A model generated the notes under the pieces. It saw nothing but the letters and a program-made list of their open reading frames with translations. It did not search any database and was not told the DNA's origin. From Penumbrarchaeum sp964445525 (GTDB lineage Archaea; Thermoplasmatota; Penumbrarchaeia; Penumbrarchaeales; Penumbrarchaeaceae): a stretch of DNA of 64,000 bases. How positions within the stretch are numbered: position 1 is the stretch's first letter; the number at the start of each line of letters is the position of its first letter. The stretch covers positions 1-64,000 of the forward strand of contig CAYULA010000016.1 of assembly GCA_964445525.1 (NCBI GenBank). Reading direction: 5' to 3'. Positions 14,755-24,146 of this stretch are shown in pieces. The translations under genes and the position numbers were made by a program.

Positions 14755-17544
14755 TCATGATTCCTTCAACATCTTTTGAGCCTTTGTCAAAGCCTTCCCG
14801 AAACCTATGGACCTGGAATTCCTGATGATCCCCTCCAGCACCCTGCCTGCCTTCTTCTTATCTCCTTTCCTGATAAGATCCTCTGCCATCCAGAGGGAGA
14901 CTACTATCGAAGCGTGGGGGTCCTTATCTCTCGCTAGCTTTCTTGCCGCTTCTTCGAGAGTGCTCTCGATTGCCATCGAATCGGGATTCTTCTCTCTTAT
15001 GACCCCAAGGGATCTCACGGTTATCATATGAGCCTCTCCATTGAGGATCGTCTCCATAACTGGAGATATCGAATCAACTAGTTCTCTGGAAATCTCCGCA
15101 TCCCCCATGGAATTCAGGTTCCTTAAAAAGCACCAGGCAACCTCCTGAACCCATTTATCACCGGATCCTGCCCCGGTGATGAACGGCACCATATCCCTCA
15201 GGTTTGACTGTGCCGATGCCGGGTCCCTCCTCTTTAGAGAAATCTTGACAATGTCGCAGAGGACCGATACCGCACCATACCTGTCACCATCCTCCGTGCA
15301 TATCGTATAGGCCCTCTGAAGGTCTTTTAGTGCTCCTTTGTAATCTCTAATTAACATCCTGGCTCTGGCTGTCTTCCTCTTCAATCTGGATTCGACCTTG
15401 AGAGATCTTACTGCAATCCGATCCGCCTCGGAAAGATACTTTCTGGCCTTCCCGGCATCCCCTTTCATTACCATGACTTCGGAAAGGTTGGCCTTCACCA
15501 TGGCAAGGGATACCTGATTGTCATTTCCACGAAACAGTTCGGAGGCTTCTATCAGAGATGATGCCGCCCTGTTCAATTGTCCCGCATTCTTGTAAGACAT
15601 GCCCAGATTGTTTAGGGCCTTTCCCAGTGATTTCGCATCGCCCTGCTTCCTGTTCCGGGATACGTTTTCGAGATGATGGAAGATGGCCTCCTTCTCCTTT
15701 CCCATCAGCCTCGCGATCTCCGCTTTCAGATTGAAGATACGGGAGATGTATCCCAGGACCTCGATGTCATCATCCGACGATGATGATAGAGAATCCACAA
15801 GTCTGGATGCTTCCTCAAGCTTCTCCCGGCTCATTTCCAGGTCCCCGGAGAGAATCTCGATGTCGGCTTTCAGAATGAGAAAGGAGACCCTGGCCCTTCC
15901 TATCAGTTGTGAACCATCCATCGTGGAGATCCTGTCAACAATGAGAGGGTTCCCTGTTTCTATGAACTCCTCCCCACGTTCAAGAAACAGCCTGTCCATC
16001 TCCTCGTATCTTTCCGATCTGTCGAGAAGAGCCAGAAAATGGAGGATCTCCCTGACCGACCCTCTTCCGGAAAGATATGAAATTGCTCTTTCGGTATATT
16101 CGGAGAAAAGTTCCTCACCCATCCATTGTCTGAGATTGTACTTCAGAAGATCATGGATGTCCATGGTTCCATCTGGATAAACCCTGAGAACCAGTTTCTC
16201 CTTCAGGGACTCCAGAACCTGCCTGCCGGCGCCGGATACTATAAGCAGTGCATCCCGAGCGACGGGTTCCTCGAAAGCGGCTGCAAGGTAGAGGACCTCC
16301 CTCTCATTTTCATTGAGTCCGGATATGAGTTCCCTTCCGAGGTACTCCTCCACCTCCCGGGTCAATACCATGGGATCCTCCAGGCAGGACCTGCACATCA
16401 GCTCTATCGATAGAGGATGGCCTTTCGTCAATTCATAGATACGCTCCCTTTCGGGAATGGGTACGCCGATCTCCTCGAGAAATGCCATGGAACTATCACG
16501 ATCCAGACCCTCCAGGGTCAATTCCATCACCTTTCCGGTAATTCGAATATCCTCGTTTCCGTAGAAGCCGGGCCTTTCCCTGGAGCCTATGAGTATCGTG
16601 AAACCGCACTCGTTGGATTTCCGGAGGATCAGGGAAAGAATATCGTCAATCCTTCCCGAGGTCCGCTGGTAATCATCGAGGACCAGAACCGCATTGAGCC
16701 CGCGAAGGTCTTCCAGTAGACGGTCCACGGCTTCCTCGAGATCCATAACTACTCTTCTCCCGATGAAATCCAGAAGTGAGGTCCTTCCAAGCGTTCCGAG
16801 GAATCGGGACCATTTTGTGAGTATTCGTTCGGGACCGGACCAGTCGGACAGAAGCGTCCATTCCATCCGGGACCTTTCTTCTGGAGATATCAGCCTGCTC
16901 ATCAGTGTCGTCTTTCCCATTCCGGCGAGAGAGATCACCGTGACTATCGGAATTGAAGTTGATTCCATTGCTCTTTTAAGGTCCGACAGCTCCCTTTCCC
17001 TGCCGAAAAAATATCTGGTCAGCGGGGGACCTTGCCCGGCAGTATCTTTTCTTCCGATGACAAGGTTCACCTCCGAGCCGTCGTAATATTTTGTTAGAAG
17101 CTGAAAGATCGATGGTCGGATCCCGGAGCTTTTATGGATCAGGTCCATGACATTGGAGATCGGATAAAGCTTCAATCCGCCGTTGGGAAGCCTTACCGGG
17201 ACCTTTCTGTTGCGAATGCTCTGAATGTAATTATTTACCTCCAGGATTCCTTTCTCTTTTAGAAAATAGATCTTTCTCTTTCTTCCCACTCCTTTGATGT
17301 GGGCGGTTTTCGAACCCACGAGGCCCTCGTCATTGAGTTCCGACAGTGCCCTGGAGAGATGATTCTGCCTCAGCTCGAGCTCTCGTCCCATGCCCTTCTG
17401 AGAGAGAATCTCCGGTACCTCGTAATCATCAACGAATCGCATGTTCTCCCGGAGAAGCAGGAGTATCTTTCTCTGGACCCCGATTCTTAGGGGACGGACG
17501 GGATCTTCCGCCATCTTAACCGGATTGTGACCTTTTACTGGCAT
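14755..17544 (-). CDS. Winged-helix STAND ATPase with TPR repeats
   Basis: A 929-residue signal-transduction ATPase. Residues 15-110 form a winged helix (LRIGVQRKILLLLREN, ELELRQNHLSRALSELNDEGLV, wing RKRKIYFL). Residues 180-480 are a STAND NTPase module: GREREL at 181, Walker A GMGKTT at 208-213, Walker B VLVLDDYQ near 283. The C-terminal 350 residues are TPR-like repeats, for example ALNNLGMSYKNAGQLNRAASSL. STAND proteins act as nucleotide-gated switches; the wHTH suggests DNA-binding output. It is divergent from the surface-protein gene at 17670, which it might control. Confidence 0.85.
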   Translation of the reverse strand: MPVKGHNPVKMAEDPVRPLRIGVQRKILLLLRENMRFVDDYEVPEILSQKGMGRELELRQNHLSRALSELNDEGLVGSKTAHIKGVGRKRKIYFLKEKGILEVNNYIQSIRNRKVPVRLPNGGLKLYPISNVMDLIHKSSGIRPSIFQLLTKYYDGSEVNLVIGRKDTAGQGPPLTRYFFGRERELSDLKRAMESTSIPIVTVISLAGMGKTTLMSRLISPEERSRMEWTLLSDWSGPERILTKWSRFLGTLGRTSLLDFIGRRVVMDLEEAVDRLLEDLRGLNAVLVLDDYQRTSGRIDDILSLILRKSNECGFTILIGSRERPGFYGNEDIRITGKVMELTLEGLDRDSSMAFLEEIGVPIPERERIYELTKGHPLSIELMCRSCLEDPMVLTREVEEYLGRELISGLNENEREVLYLAAAFEEPVARDALLIVSGAGRQVLESLKEKLVLRVYPDGTMDIHDLLKYNLRQWMGEELFSEYTERAISYLSGRGSVREILHFLALLDRSERYEEMDRLFLERGEEFIETGNPLIVDRISTMDGSQLIGRARVSFLILKADIEILSGDLEMSREKLEEASRLVDSLSSSSDDDIEVLGYISRIFNLKAEIARLMGKEKEAIFHHLENVSRNRKQGDAKSLGKALNNLGMSYKNAGQLNRAASSLIEASELFRGNDNQVSLAMVKANLSEVMVMKGDAGKARKYLSEADRIAVRSLKVESRLKRKTARARMLIRDYKGALKDLQRAYTICTEDGDRYGAVSVLCDIVKISLKRRDPASAQSNLRDMVPFITGAGSGDKWVQEVAWCFLRNLNSMGDAEISRELVDSISPVMETILNGEAHMITVRSLGVIREKNPDSMAIESTLEEAARKLARDKDPHASIVVSLWMAEDLIRKGDKKKAGRVLEGIIRNSRSIGFGKALTKAQKMLKES

Positions 17545-17669
17545 TAAATAGGTTTTGTGCCGATGGTGATATTTTCTATCATTTTGGTATAATTTTATGG
17601 TAAAAGTTGATTGGGTTTAAGTATACCATGAAAGGATTTGTTCCTCACAAAGGAAAATGAGGTGCTTTT

Positions 17670-20396
17670 ATGAGATCAAGGACCATGTATCAGGTACTGC
17701 TAATGACTGCCATTCTATTTCTGTCTTCATTGATCATTTCTATCGATACCAAAGCAGGACCCTCGAGAGATTACAATTGCTTCATATGGGATGGAAAGGT
17801 GACTCCTTCAATCGGCGATATGAACACCACATTCAATTTTACAATCACCTATAAAGATGATTATAATCAAACACCTGACTGGATGCTTGTGGCCGTGGAT
17901 GGATTCTTCTACAACATGACAAGTGAAAATGAGACTCTGCTCAATATCAAAACAGGAGAATTATTCTACTATACGGGATCTTTTTCTCCCGGAGTGCACA
18001 AATTTTACTTCTGGGCCCAATCAGGAAATAATACAGGCAGATACCCTTTTTCATCGAATCTAACCTTCAAGGTTAATGGCTCATCCGGGAAACATGATCC
18101 TGAACTTCTCAACCCGCAAACCCACCCCTACAGACCAACCTCGGCAACCGGAGTGAATTTCACAATCCATTACCGAGATCTAGATGGAGATGCCCCTCAA
18201 AAAGTTGCTGTTGAGATATTTGATGGATTCAACACAAACATTTACGGAATGAATGTATCCTCCGGAAATTACACAACCGGTGTTTATTGTCATATAATCA
18301 GATTGAAACTGATTGAGGGGAATTATTCCTACAGGTTCCATGCTGTAAACGTCAGGAACGAAACGGTATACAATCCGCCATCCGGACATTATTCCCTCTA
18401 TATCGCACCGAATGTAACCGTAGACCATCCTCCTGTTCTGTACAATAACTCCAGATATCCAGCGGAACCAAAAGAGAGCGAAAAGGTCTACTTCTATGTC
18501 AATTACAAGGATGCGGACAACGATGCCCCGATAAGTATCTGGGTGGAAATAAAAGATTACAATCGCAGTTTCAGCAAAAACATCGATATGACCAAACATC
18601 AGAATTACAGTTATTCTCAGGGACTTAAGTACACAGCCAACATCTCACTTTCCAACGGAACTTACAATTACAGATATTTGGCCTATAACAAATTGAACGC
18701 GTCTCTGCCAAACCAAAACACATACTATTTCGAGGTGGGTTCGTCATTTCCTGTTCTTCCCACACTTTACAGTCCTGGTGTAAGCCCCCAGAATCCCGTG
18801 GAAAACCAGACGATCAATTTCACTGTCAATTACAAGGACACCTCAGGGGGGAAGGAACCTCATTACGTGAAACTGGTCCTGAGACCCAGCGGAGGACCTG
18901 TATCAAAATTCAATCTTGCACAGACCGGAACAAGCTACAGGACCGGTGTCAAGTATTACAAAGAGATAGCACTTCTTGTAGGAAACTACACGTACTATTA
19001 TGAGCTGATTTTGGGAAATTACAGTGCGAGGTTCCCCGAAGATCATAATTATACATTGTATGTAAGCCAAAGAACCTCACAGGACCATGCCCCAGTACTT
19101 ACGGGAGGAATGCACTCCCCCTCCTCTCCCGGAGAAGATGATAATATCACTTTCACCGTGAAATACAGGGATATTGATGGGGATGCACCAACCCACATTA
19201 CGCTTCACCTCGGACCCGCTTTAGCTCCATTCAATTCGAGTAAGTATACCATGACCTGGACCGGAAGCTCTTATTCAACCGGTGTGACTGCAACCTATAT
19301 CTTTTCACTCAAACAGGGATCTTACAGATACTGCTTTGTCACCTCCAACTCCAAACATACCTACATCGTCTGGTATCCGGGAAACAGCTCCTATAACTAT
19401 TTCAACGTGACAAAGAGCTCTTCTCCCCCGCCAGGAAATTCGGCTCCGGTCCTCTCCTCTCCGGCTGCCAGTCCGATGAGGCCCACCGAAGGTAAGCCTG
19501 TCAATTTCACCATATGGTACAAGGATGCCGACGGTGATGCACCGTCATACATCAAAATGTCCATTGGAAAGTCCGGATTCAACGGAACCGTTTATTCCAT
19601 GTCAGTCATGGGGACCTCCTACGCAAACGGCATATCCGCTTTCAAGGTTCTCAATCTAAGTGCCGGAAATTACAGCTACCATTTCAAGACCGCATCCGGA
19701 AACCACAGTGTAAGGTATCCCGCCTCCGGATCCTACATGCTGTATGTGGCCAAGTCAAGCGGCGGATCCTCTCCTGAAAAGAAGGTGAACACCAGTGTAT
19801 TATTATCCTCCAACCCGTCGGGAGGAATGGATATGGACGAGATTGAAGTGGAGGAGGGACTTACCCTGCGGATCAAGGAATACAAGGAGGGAAAGATCTC
19901 CATCCTTATCGAATCGGATCAACCCAAAGACAGGGTGATGGCCTTCGAGATCGATCCGGATCTTTTCGGCGATATGACCGATGAAGGTATCACCATAAAA
20001 CTTGACGGGGAGAAGGTTTCATCATCCTCGATAGAGGACCTAACCAACTCCTCAGGTGATGAGGCCCTCTACAATTTGATGATGAAGGATGGGAAATATC
20101 TCCTTTACCTCTATATTCCAGACGCCACATCCAACAATGTGGAAGCCTACATGGATGATGGCCAGGAGGAAGAAAATGCTTCATACGGACTGCTGGTCGC
20201 CTTCTTGATCATTGCTGTCGTTCTTTCATGCCTGGTCGCGTCGGGTATCTGGTTCCTTGCTTTTGCCCAAAACAAGAAAAAGAAGGAAGCTTTCTACCAC
20301 GATTTCGATCTGGACATGGATGATCAGGAAAATAAGACAGTTGTCAGCGGGAGTCTAGATGAAGAAGAGATGGACTGGGATTCATTCATAGAATAA
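17670..20396 (+). CDS. Surface-anchored protein with six Ig/PKD-like repeats
   Basis: A 908-residue protein with a signal peptide (residues 1-30), six repeats of about 110 residues and one C-terminal membrane anchor (LLVAFLIIAVVLSCLVASGIW), then a short acidic cytoplasmic tail. Each repeat has the pattern PxxPxxxxxFTVxYxDxDGDAP followed by a GNYxYxF strand. Many Asn-x-Ser/Thr sites point to N-glycosylation outside the cell. It is probably a cell-envelope or adhesin component. A region of about 125 bases with TATA-like stretches separates it from the divergent STAND gene. Confidence 0.82.
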   Translation: MRSRTMYQVLLMTAILFLSSLIISIDTKAGPSRDYNCFIWDGKVTPSIGDMNTTFNFTITYKDDYNQTPDWMLVAVDGFFYNMTSENETLLNIKTGELFYYTGSFSPGVHKFYFWAQSGNNTGRYPFSSNLTFKVNGSSGKHDPELLNPQTHPYRPTSATGVNFTIHYRDLDGDAPQKVAVEIFDGFNTNIYGMNVSSGNYTTGVYCHIIRLKLIEGNYSYRFHAVNVRNETVYNPPSGHYSLYIAPNVTVDHPPVLYNNSRYPAEPKESEKVYFYVNYKDADNDAPISIWVEIKDYNRSFSKNIDMTKHQNYSYSQGLKYTANISLSNGTYNYRYLAYNKLNASLPNQNTYYFEVGSSFPVLPTLYSPGVSPQNPVENQTINFTVNYKDTSGGKEPHYVKLVLRPSGGPVSKFNLAQTGTSYRTGVKYYKEIALLVGNYTYYYELILGNYSARFPEDHNYTLYVSQRTSQDHAPVLTGGMHSPSSPGEDDNITFTVKYRDIDGDAPTHITLHLGPALAPFNSSKYTMTWTGSSYSTGVTATYIFSLKQGSYRYCFVTSNSKHTYIVWYPGNSSYNYFNVTKSSSPPPGNSAPVLSSPAASPMRPTEGKPVNFTIWYKDADGDAPSYIKMSIGKSGFNGTVYSMSVMGTSYANGISAFKVLNLSAGNYSYHFKTASGNHSVRYPASGSYMLYVAKSSGGSSPEKKVNTSVLLSSNPSGGMDMDEIEVEEGLTLRIKEYKEGKISILIESDQPKDRVMAFEIDPDLFGDMTDEGITIKLDGEKVSSSSIEDLTNSSGDEALYNLMMKDGKYLLYLYIPDATSNNVEAYMDDGQEEENASYGLLVAFLIIAVVLSCLVASGIWFLAFAQNKKKKEAFYHDFDLDMDDQENKTVVSGSLDEEEMDWDSFIE

Positions 20397-20420
20397 TACT
20401 GGACAGGACCCTCCGAGAAA

Positions 20421-20460
20421 CAGGAGCCCATCCAGGGGCTCCTGCCATTTATTTTTCTCA
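20421..20460 (+). terminator. Hairpin terminator after the surface-protein gene
   Basis: CAGGAGCCC-ATCCAG-GGGCTCCTG is a perfect 9-bp stem with a 6-base loop, followed by CCATTTATTTTTCT. It lies 24 bases past the stop codon. Confidence 0.65.
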
Positions 20461-20496
20461 ATCAGAATAAATACCTTTGAAGCATTGATCAATTGA

Positions 20497-21054
20497 ATGA
20501 ATGACAGGAGAAGCAGGTTGATGAAAAGTATTCCCCGCCTAAATTACGCCATACTCCTGAACAATCTGAAAAATCCCGGCAATATCGGTTCGATCATAAG
20601 ATCCGCACATTCATTCGGATGCAATGAGGTAGTCATTTCCGGATACGACAAATTGACAGAAAATGCCAAAAAGGCCGCAACCAAAAAGGAACGCTGGGAG
20701 AAGATAACCTTCATCGATGAGGATGAAAGGATTATTGATTGGATAGAGAGGTCTTCCTACGATCCGGTGGTAATAGAAAACAGCGAAGGGGCGGTATCGA
20801 TCACTGAAATAGATCCTCCCACAAATCCGCTCTTCATTTTCGGGAATGAAAGAAGGGGGGTGGAAGAGGACCTCCTCGATAACGATTACCCGGTAGTCTA
20901 CATACCCCATATCGGTGTTGATAAATCCATAAATGTTGCCTGTGCGGCCGCTATCGTGATGTATTCCTACTTCTTATCCAGGTGGGAGAACCTTTCCAGG
21001 GTGGATGATTGGAACTGTTGCTACTCACCCGTGAGAGGGGAGATCGTCAGATAA
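20497..21054 (+). CDS. TrmH/SpoU-family RNA 2'-O-methyltransferase
   Basis: A 185-residue SPOUT methyltransferase that would methylate a ribose in tRNA or rRNA using SAM. All three motifs are visible: NPGNIGSIIRSA (motif 1), FIFGNERRGV (motif 2) and IPHIGVDKSINVACAAAIVMY split as IPHIGVDKSINVACAAA (motif 3, with the knot). Length fits the catalytic domain without an RNA-binding extension. An alternative start is the ATG at 20521. The RNA target is not determinable from sequence. Confidence 0.88.
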   Translation: MNDRRSRLMKSIPRLNYAILLNNLKNPGNIGSIIRSAHSFGCNEVVISGYDKLTENAKKAATKKERWEKITFIDEDERIIDWIERSSYDPVVIENSEGAVSITEIDPPTNPLFIFGNERRGVEEDLLDNDYPVVYIPHIGVDKSINVACAAAIVMYSYFLSRWENLSRVDDWNCCYSPVRGEIVR

Positions 21055-21082
21055 AAACAACATACCTCTGGATTGGATAAAA

Positions 21083-21514
21083 ATGAAGCCCGAAGGTCTG
21101 TCGGAGAAACACATCGCTCCATGCGGGATGAACTGTGGTCTTTGCATCGGTTTTCAAAGAGAGAAGAGGAAATGCAGAGGATGCAATATTGATGATCCGA
21201 ACAAACCCGGATATTGCAGGACCTGTTCCGTGGTAGTATGTGAGAAAAGGGAGGGGAAACTCTGTTTCGACTGTGAGGACCTCCCCTGCAGGAGGATCAA
21301 ACAGCTGGACAAGAGATACAAAACCAAATACCACATGAGCATGATGGAAAATCTGGATTACATCAGGGAGAACGGAATGGAGGCATTCCTGGAAAATGAG
21401 AGAAGAAGATGGACATGTAAAGAATGCGGAGGTCTCCTCTCCGTTCACAGGAACGAATGCCAGTTTTGCGGAAACGAGCCTTTCAAAGATAAGGGGGGAG
21501 ATTCACAACAATGA
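21083..21514 (+). CDS. DUF3795 cysteine-rich protein
   Basis: A 143-residue protein with the DUF3795 pattern: HIAPCGMNCGLCIGF, then KCRGC, YCRTCSVVVC and LCFDCEDLPCRR. A C-terminal zinc ribbon (WTCKECGGLLSVHRNECQFCG) is appended. DUF3795 proteins are common in anaerobic prokaryotes; their role is unknown, though metal or cluster binding is likely. It overlaps the following lipoprotein gene by ATGA (21511-21514), so the two are translated together. Confidence 0.85.
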   Translation: MKPEGLSEKHIAPCGMNCGLCIGFQREKRKCRGCNIDDPNKPGYCRTCSVVVCEKREGKLCFDCEDLPCRRIKQLDKRYKTKYHMSMMENLDYIRENGMEAFLENERRRWTCKECGGLLSVHRNECQFCGNEPFKDKGGDSQQ

Positions 21515-22494
21515 GATCGGTTCTGATTACCGGGATGATATTGCTGACACTGATATCCGCAGGATGCATCGATGACGGAAATGATGATGAGAAAATTCCA
21601 TCGAGGGATTACAGGCAGGACATGAGGAAACTTGTGATCAATATCAGCCAGTATTCGAAAGGCATTGATCCCGATTTTCTGATAATCCCGCAGAACGGGC
21701 AGGAGCTTTTAACCTTGAACGGAGAACCGACAGGTCCTCCTGCCAAGGATTACATCAAAGCTATCGATGGCGTGGGCAGGGAGGACCTCTTCTACGGCTA
21801 TGAGGAGGATGACAGGCCCACCCCGGAATCCGAAAGGGATTACATGATCTCCTTCCTGGACCTAGCCCAGTCGCAGGGATTGGAGGTCCTGGTCACGGAT
21901 TACTGCTCGACTCCTTCCAGGATGGATGATTCCTACAATAGAAATTCACAAAAGGGTTACCTCTCATTTTCAGCGGACCGCAGGGACCTGGATGATATCC
22001 CTTCGTATCCGGAGGACCCCTTCAACATGAACTCCGACAATATCACATCCCTTTCGGATGCAAGGAATTTTCTCTACATCCTGGACCCCGGGGGTTTTCC
22101 TACAAGGACCGAATACCTGAATGCATTGAGGGATACCGATTTCGATATCATCTTGATAGATGCGTTCCATAATTCGAAGATCCTTTCATCCGATGAGGTA
22201 GATTCACTAAAGACCAAGAAAAACGGAGGGGAGCGGATGGTCATCGCATACATGAGCATCGGTGAAGCAGAGGATTACCGATTCTACTGGGAGTCGGAGT
22301 GGAGGAATGACAAACCATCATGGCTGGAGAAGGAGAATCCCGACTGGGAGGGGAATTACAAGGTCCGGTACTGGGAACGAGATTGGCAGAATATAATATT
22401 CGGAAATGAAAGTTCATATCTGGATGTGATACTGAATGCGGGATTCGACGGGGTATACCTCGACATAATTGATGCATTCGAGTACTTTGAGTAA
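21511..22494 (+). CDS. Lipoprotein with GH114/TM1410-like glycosidase fold
   Basis: A 327-residue secreted lipoprotein. The signal peptide ends in a lipobox-like LISAGC (Cys at about residue 19). The rest matches the TM1410-like/GH114 (endo-alpha-1,4-polygalactosaminidase type) family: LVINISQYSKGIDPDFLIIPQNG has diverged, but YMSIGEAEDYRFYW, WLEKENPDWEGNYKVRYW and GFDGVYLDIIDAFEY are typical, the last with the presumed catalytic acids. It probably acts on an extracellular polysaccharide. Coupled by overlap to the DUF3795 gene. Confidence 0.8.
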   Translation: MRSVLITGMILLTLISAGCIDDGNDDEKIPSRDYRQDMRKLVINISQYSKGIDPDFLIIPQNGQELLTLNGEPTGPPAKDYIKAIDGVGREDLFYGYEEDDRPTPESERDYMISFLDLAQSQGLEVLVTDYCSTPSRMDDSYNRNSQKGYLSFSADRRDLDDIPSYPEDPFNMNSDNITSLSDARNFLYILDPGGFPTRTEYLNALRDTDFDIILIDAFHNSKILSSDEVDSLKTKKNGGERMVIAYMSIGEAEDYRFYWESEWRNDKPSWLEKENPDWEGNYKVRYWERDWQNIIFGNESSYLDVILNAGFDGVYLDIIDAFEYFE

Positions 22495-22653
22495 ATGATT
22501 GGAAAAAACTTGATTACAACATGTAAGAGGAAAAATTATGGTGACGATCAATATCGATATGACCCGAATATCTCGAGGTAGCATATGTAATTATTTCAAT
22601 ATCAATTATTTCTTAATCTGAAATCAACTTCCATACCCATTTTTGTCACTCCA

Positions 22654-22692
22654 GGGACATTTAATATATAAAGTATTTATATGAAATGTCCC
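22654..22692 (+). promoter_or_regulatory. Inverted-repeat operator bracketing the TATA box of the HEPN-MNT module
   Basis: GGGACATTT (22654-22662) and AAATGTCCC (22684-22692) are a perfect 9-bp inverted repeat separated by 21 bases that contain the TATA element (TTAATATATAAAG, about 22661-22673). The centres of the arms are 30 bases apart, about three helical turns. Protein bound here would cover the TATA box, as expected for autorepression of a toxin-antitoxin type pair. Confidence 0.65.
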
Positions 22693-22696
22693 CTTG

Positions 22697-23062
22697 ATGA
22701 CACTAGGTGGTATGATGAAACCAGAAGGACACCTTGAGAAGGCTGAAGCATTTGAAAAAAGAGCCCAGAAATGGGAATCTGACAGGGACGCACCCTCCGT
22801 AATAGAGGATATCTTTGATGCTGCCGTCCACTACATCGCCTATTCGATCAATATCAAATATGGAAAGGATATCGATTCACATTCGAGGCAGAAAAGGTTT
22901 CTCCGACAAAATGAGGAGAATGAGATTTACGATTCATTCATGGAGATCGAGCAAATTCGGATTGGATCCGTTTATGGAGGGTCCTGGAATGGGGAAAGAA
23001 TTCAAAAGGCCTTGAAATATCTGGAGGTTATAAAGGAATGGAAGGGATCAACTGGAAAATAA
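22697..23062 (+). CDS. HEPN-like protein of a HEPN-MNT pair
   Basis: A helical protein of about 121 residues that fits the HEPN shape (EKAEAFEKRAQKW, VIEDIFDAAVHYIAYSINI, then a C-terminal helix KALKYLEVIKEW). The RNase signature R-x4-6-H is not visible; the only nearby residues are HSRQKRF, with the order reversed. Its gene precedes and overlaps an MNT nucleotidyltransferase gene by 25 bases, the standard arrangement of HEPN-MNT modules. The ATG at 22697 fits a leaderless transcript from the TATA box; ATGs at 22712 and 22715 are alternatives. Confidence 0.65.
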   Translation: MTLGGMMKPEGHLEKAEAFEKRAQKWESDRDAPSVIEDIFDAAVHYIAYSINIKYGKDIDSHSRQKRFLRQNEENEIYDSFMEIEQIRIGSVYGGSWNGERIQKALKYLEVIKEWKGSTGK

Positions 23063-23679
23063 TGCAAATTAAAAAGATACTCGGTAGACCAGAATTCGAT
23101 ACGGGTCTGGTACCCCCTTTGGTATTAATGGAAATCGAGGAAAATGCGACTCGAATCAATGGACTGGGAGCCCTTATCCTATTTGGATCGGTCGTCAGGG
23201 GTGAAGCATCAAAAAAAAGCGACATCGACCTTATGATGGTTTCCATGAAAAATTTTGAAAAAAATGATGTGAGAAGAGAATTGATTGAAATCCTACGGAA
23301 AATAGAAAAAAAACACAACCTGGAAATCAGTTTCTCAATAATTGACAGTGAAACGGGAACTGATCCATATTTTTCATGGGAAGTTGTTAGGGACGGAATG
23401 CTACTATTTTGCAGGCCAGAGCTGTTGATCGATCCTCCCAATAGATTGTCAGCATATGCCTTGATATCATATTCATACGTAGGACTTGAAGAAAAGGATA
23501 AAAAGGCAGCAAACAGGTTCATATTCGAAACTGAAAATGGTCTGAAAATAGATACCGGTAATAAAATGGAATATATTGCCCCCGGTGTAATTGTTATACC
23601 TGTTGATAGAGTGGAATATGCCGAAAAAAAATTCAATAAACTAGGTATGAAATTTAGTTTGTTGAAAATTTGGATATGA
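23038..23679 (+). CDS. MNT-type nucleotidyltransferase of a HEPN-MNT pair
   Basis: A 213-residue protein with a minimal nucleotidyltransferase motif: GSVVRGEASKKSDIDLM, an exact GS-x10-DxD with a third Asp or Glu expected near LEISFSIIDS. It carries an extra C-terminal domain of about 75 residues (SAYALISYSYVGLEEKDKKA to the end), longer than typical antitoxin MNTs of about 100-140 residues. In characterised pairs MNT modifies its HEPN partner with AMP. The start has GGAGG 9 bases upstream. The sequence is A/T-rich compared with its neighbours, suggesting acquisition. Confidence 0.8.
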   Translation: MEGINWKIMQIKKILGRPEFDTGLVPPLVLMEIEENATRINGLGALILFGSVVRGEASKKSDIDLMMVSMKNFEKNDVRRELIEILRKIEKKHNLEISFSIIDSETGTDPYFSWEVVRDGMLLFCRPELLIDPPNRLSAYALISYSYVGLEEKDKKAANRFIFETENGLKIDTGNKMEYIAPGVIVIPVDRVEYAEKKFNKLGMKFSLLKIWI

Positions 23680-23724
23680 AGCGAAATCAATTAATGATAA
23701 TATCGATCAAATGATGGTGATTGA

Positions 23725-24123
23725 TTGAAGACCAAATTCGACATGATAGGAATATTCGTGAAGGACCTCAAGATGATGGTTGAATTCTACCGCGATGTGA
23801 TCGGGCTCGAGATCGATTGGGACGGTGAAGGACCATATGCAGAGTTCAGGCACGATGGTATCAGATTTGCGATGTACGAGAGGAAAATGCTCCCTGAGCT
23901 TCTCGGAAGGGAACCTTCATATCCTGATGGTATCAACGGGACCTTTGAGCTTGCAATAAACGTAGGAAATAAGGAGAATGTCGATCCTTTCTTCAGGAAG
24001 GTCGTTGAATCGGGAGCGGAACCTGTTTACGAACCCAGGGACGAACCATGGAAGATGAGGTCCTCCATGGTTGCCGATCCCGAGGGTAATCTCATCGAGA
24101 TCGGTTCCGATTTCTGGGAATGA
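23725..24123 (+). CDS. VOC/glyoxalase-family protein
   Basis: A 132-residue single-domain vicinal-oxygen-chelate protein. Typical features: a first repeat starting DMIGIFVKDLKMMVEFYRDVIGLEI, the central strand GTFELAINVGNKENVDPFFRKVVESGAEPV, and the last strand SSMVADPEGNLIEIGSDFW, with Glu as a possible metal ligand. The start is TTG with GGTGA 4 bases upstream. It could be a lyase, dioxygenase or resistance protein; nothing narrows this. It follows the MNT gene by 45 bases. Confidence 0.82.
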   Translation: MKTKFDMIGIFVKDLKMMVEFYRDVIGLEIDWDGEGPYAEFRHDGIRFAMYERKMLPELLGREPSYPDGINGTFELAINVGNKENVDPFFRKVVESGAEPVYEPRDEPWKMRSSMVADPEGNLIEIGSDFWE

Positions 24124-24146
24124 TTATTGCTCGCTCTTTTGCGGTT

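Noticed and set aside
15683..16180. Long plus-strand Ser-rich open frame opposite the STAND gene
   Set aside because: Composition reflects the complement of Glu/Asp/Arg codons of the real gene; no start signal.
17670..20396. Recent DNA-level tandem duplication in the surface-protein gene
   Set aside because: The six units are similar only at protein level (shared YxDxDGDAP and GNYxY motifs); no long identical DNA repeats were seen.
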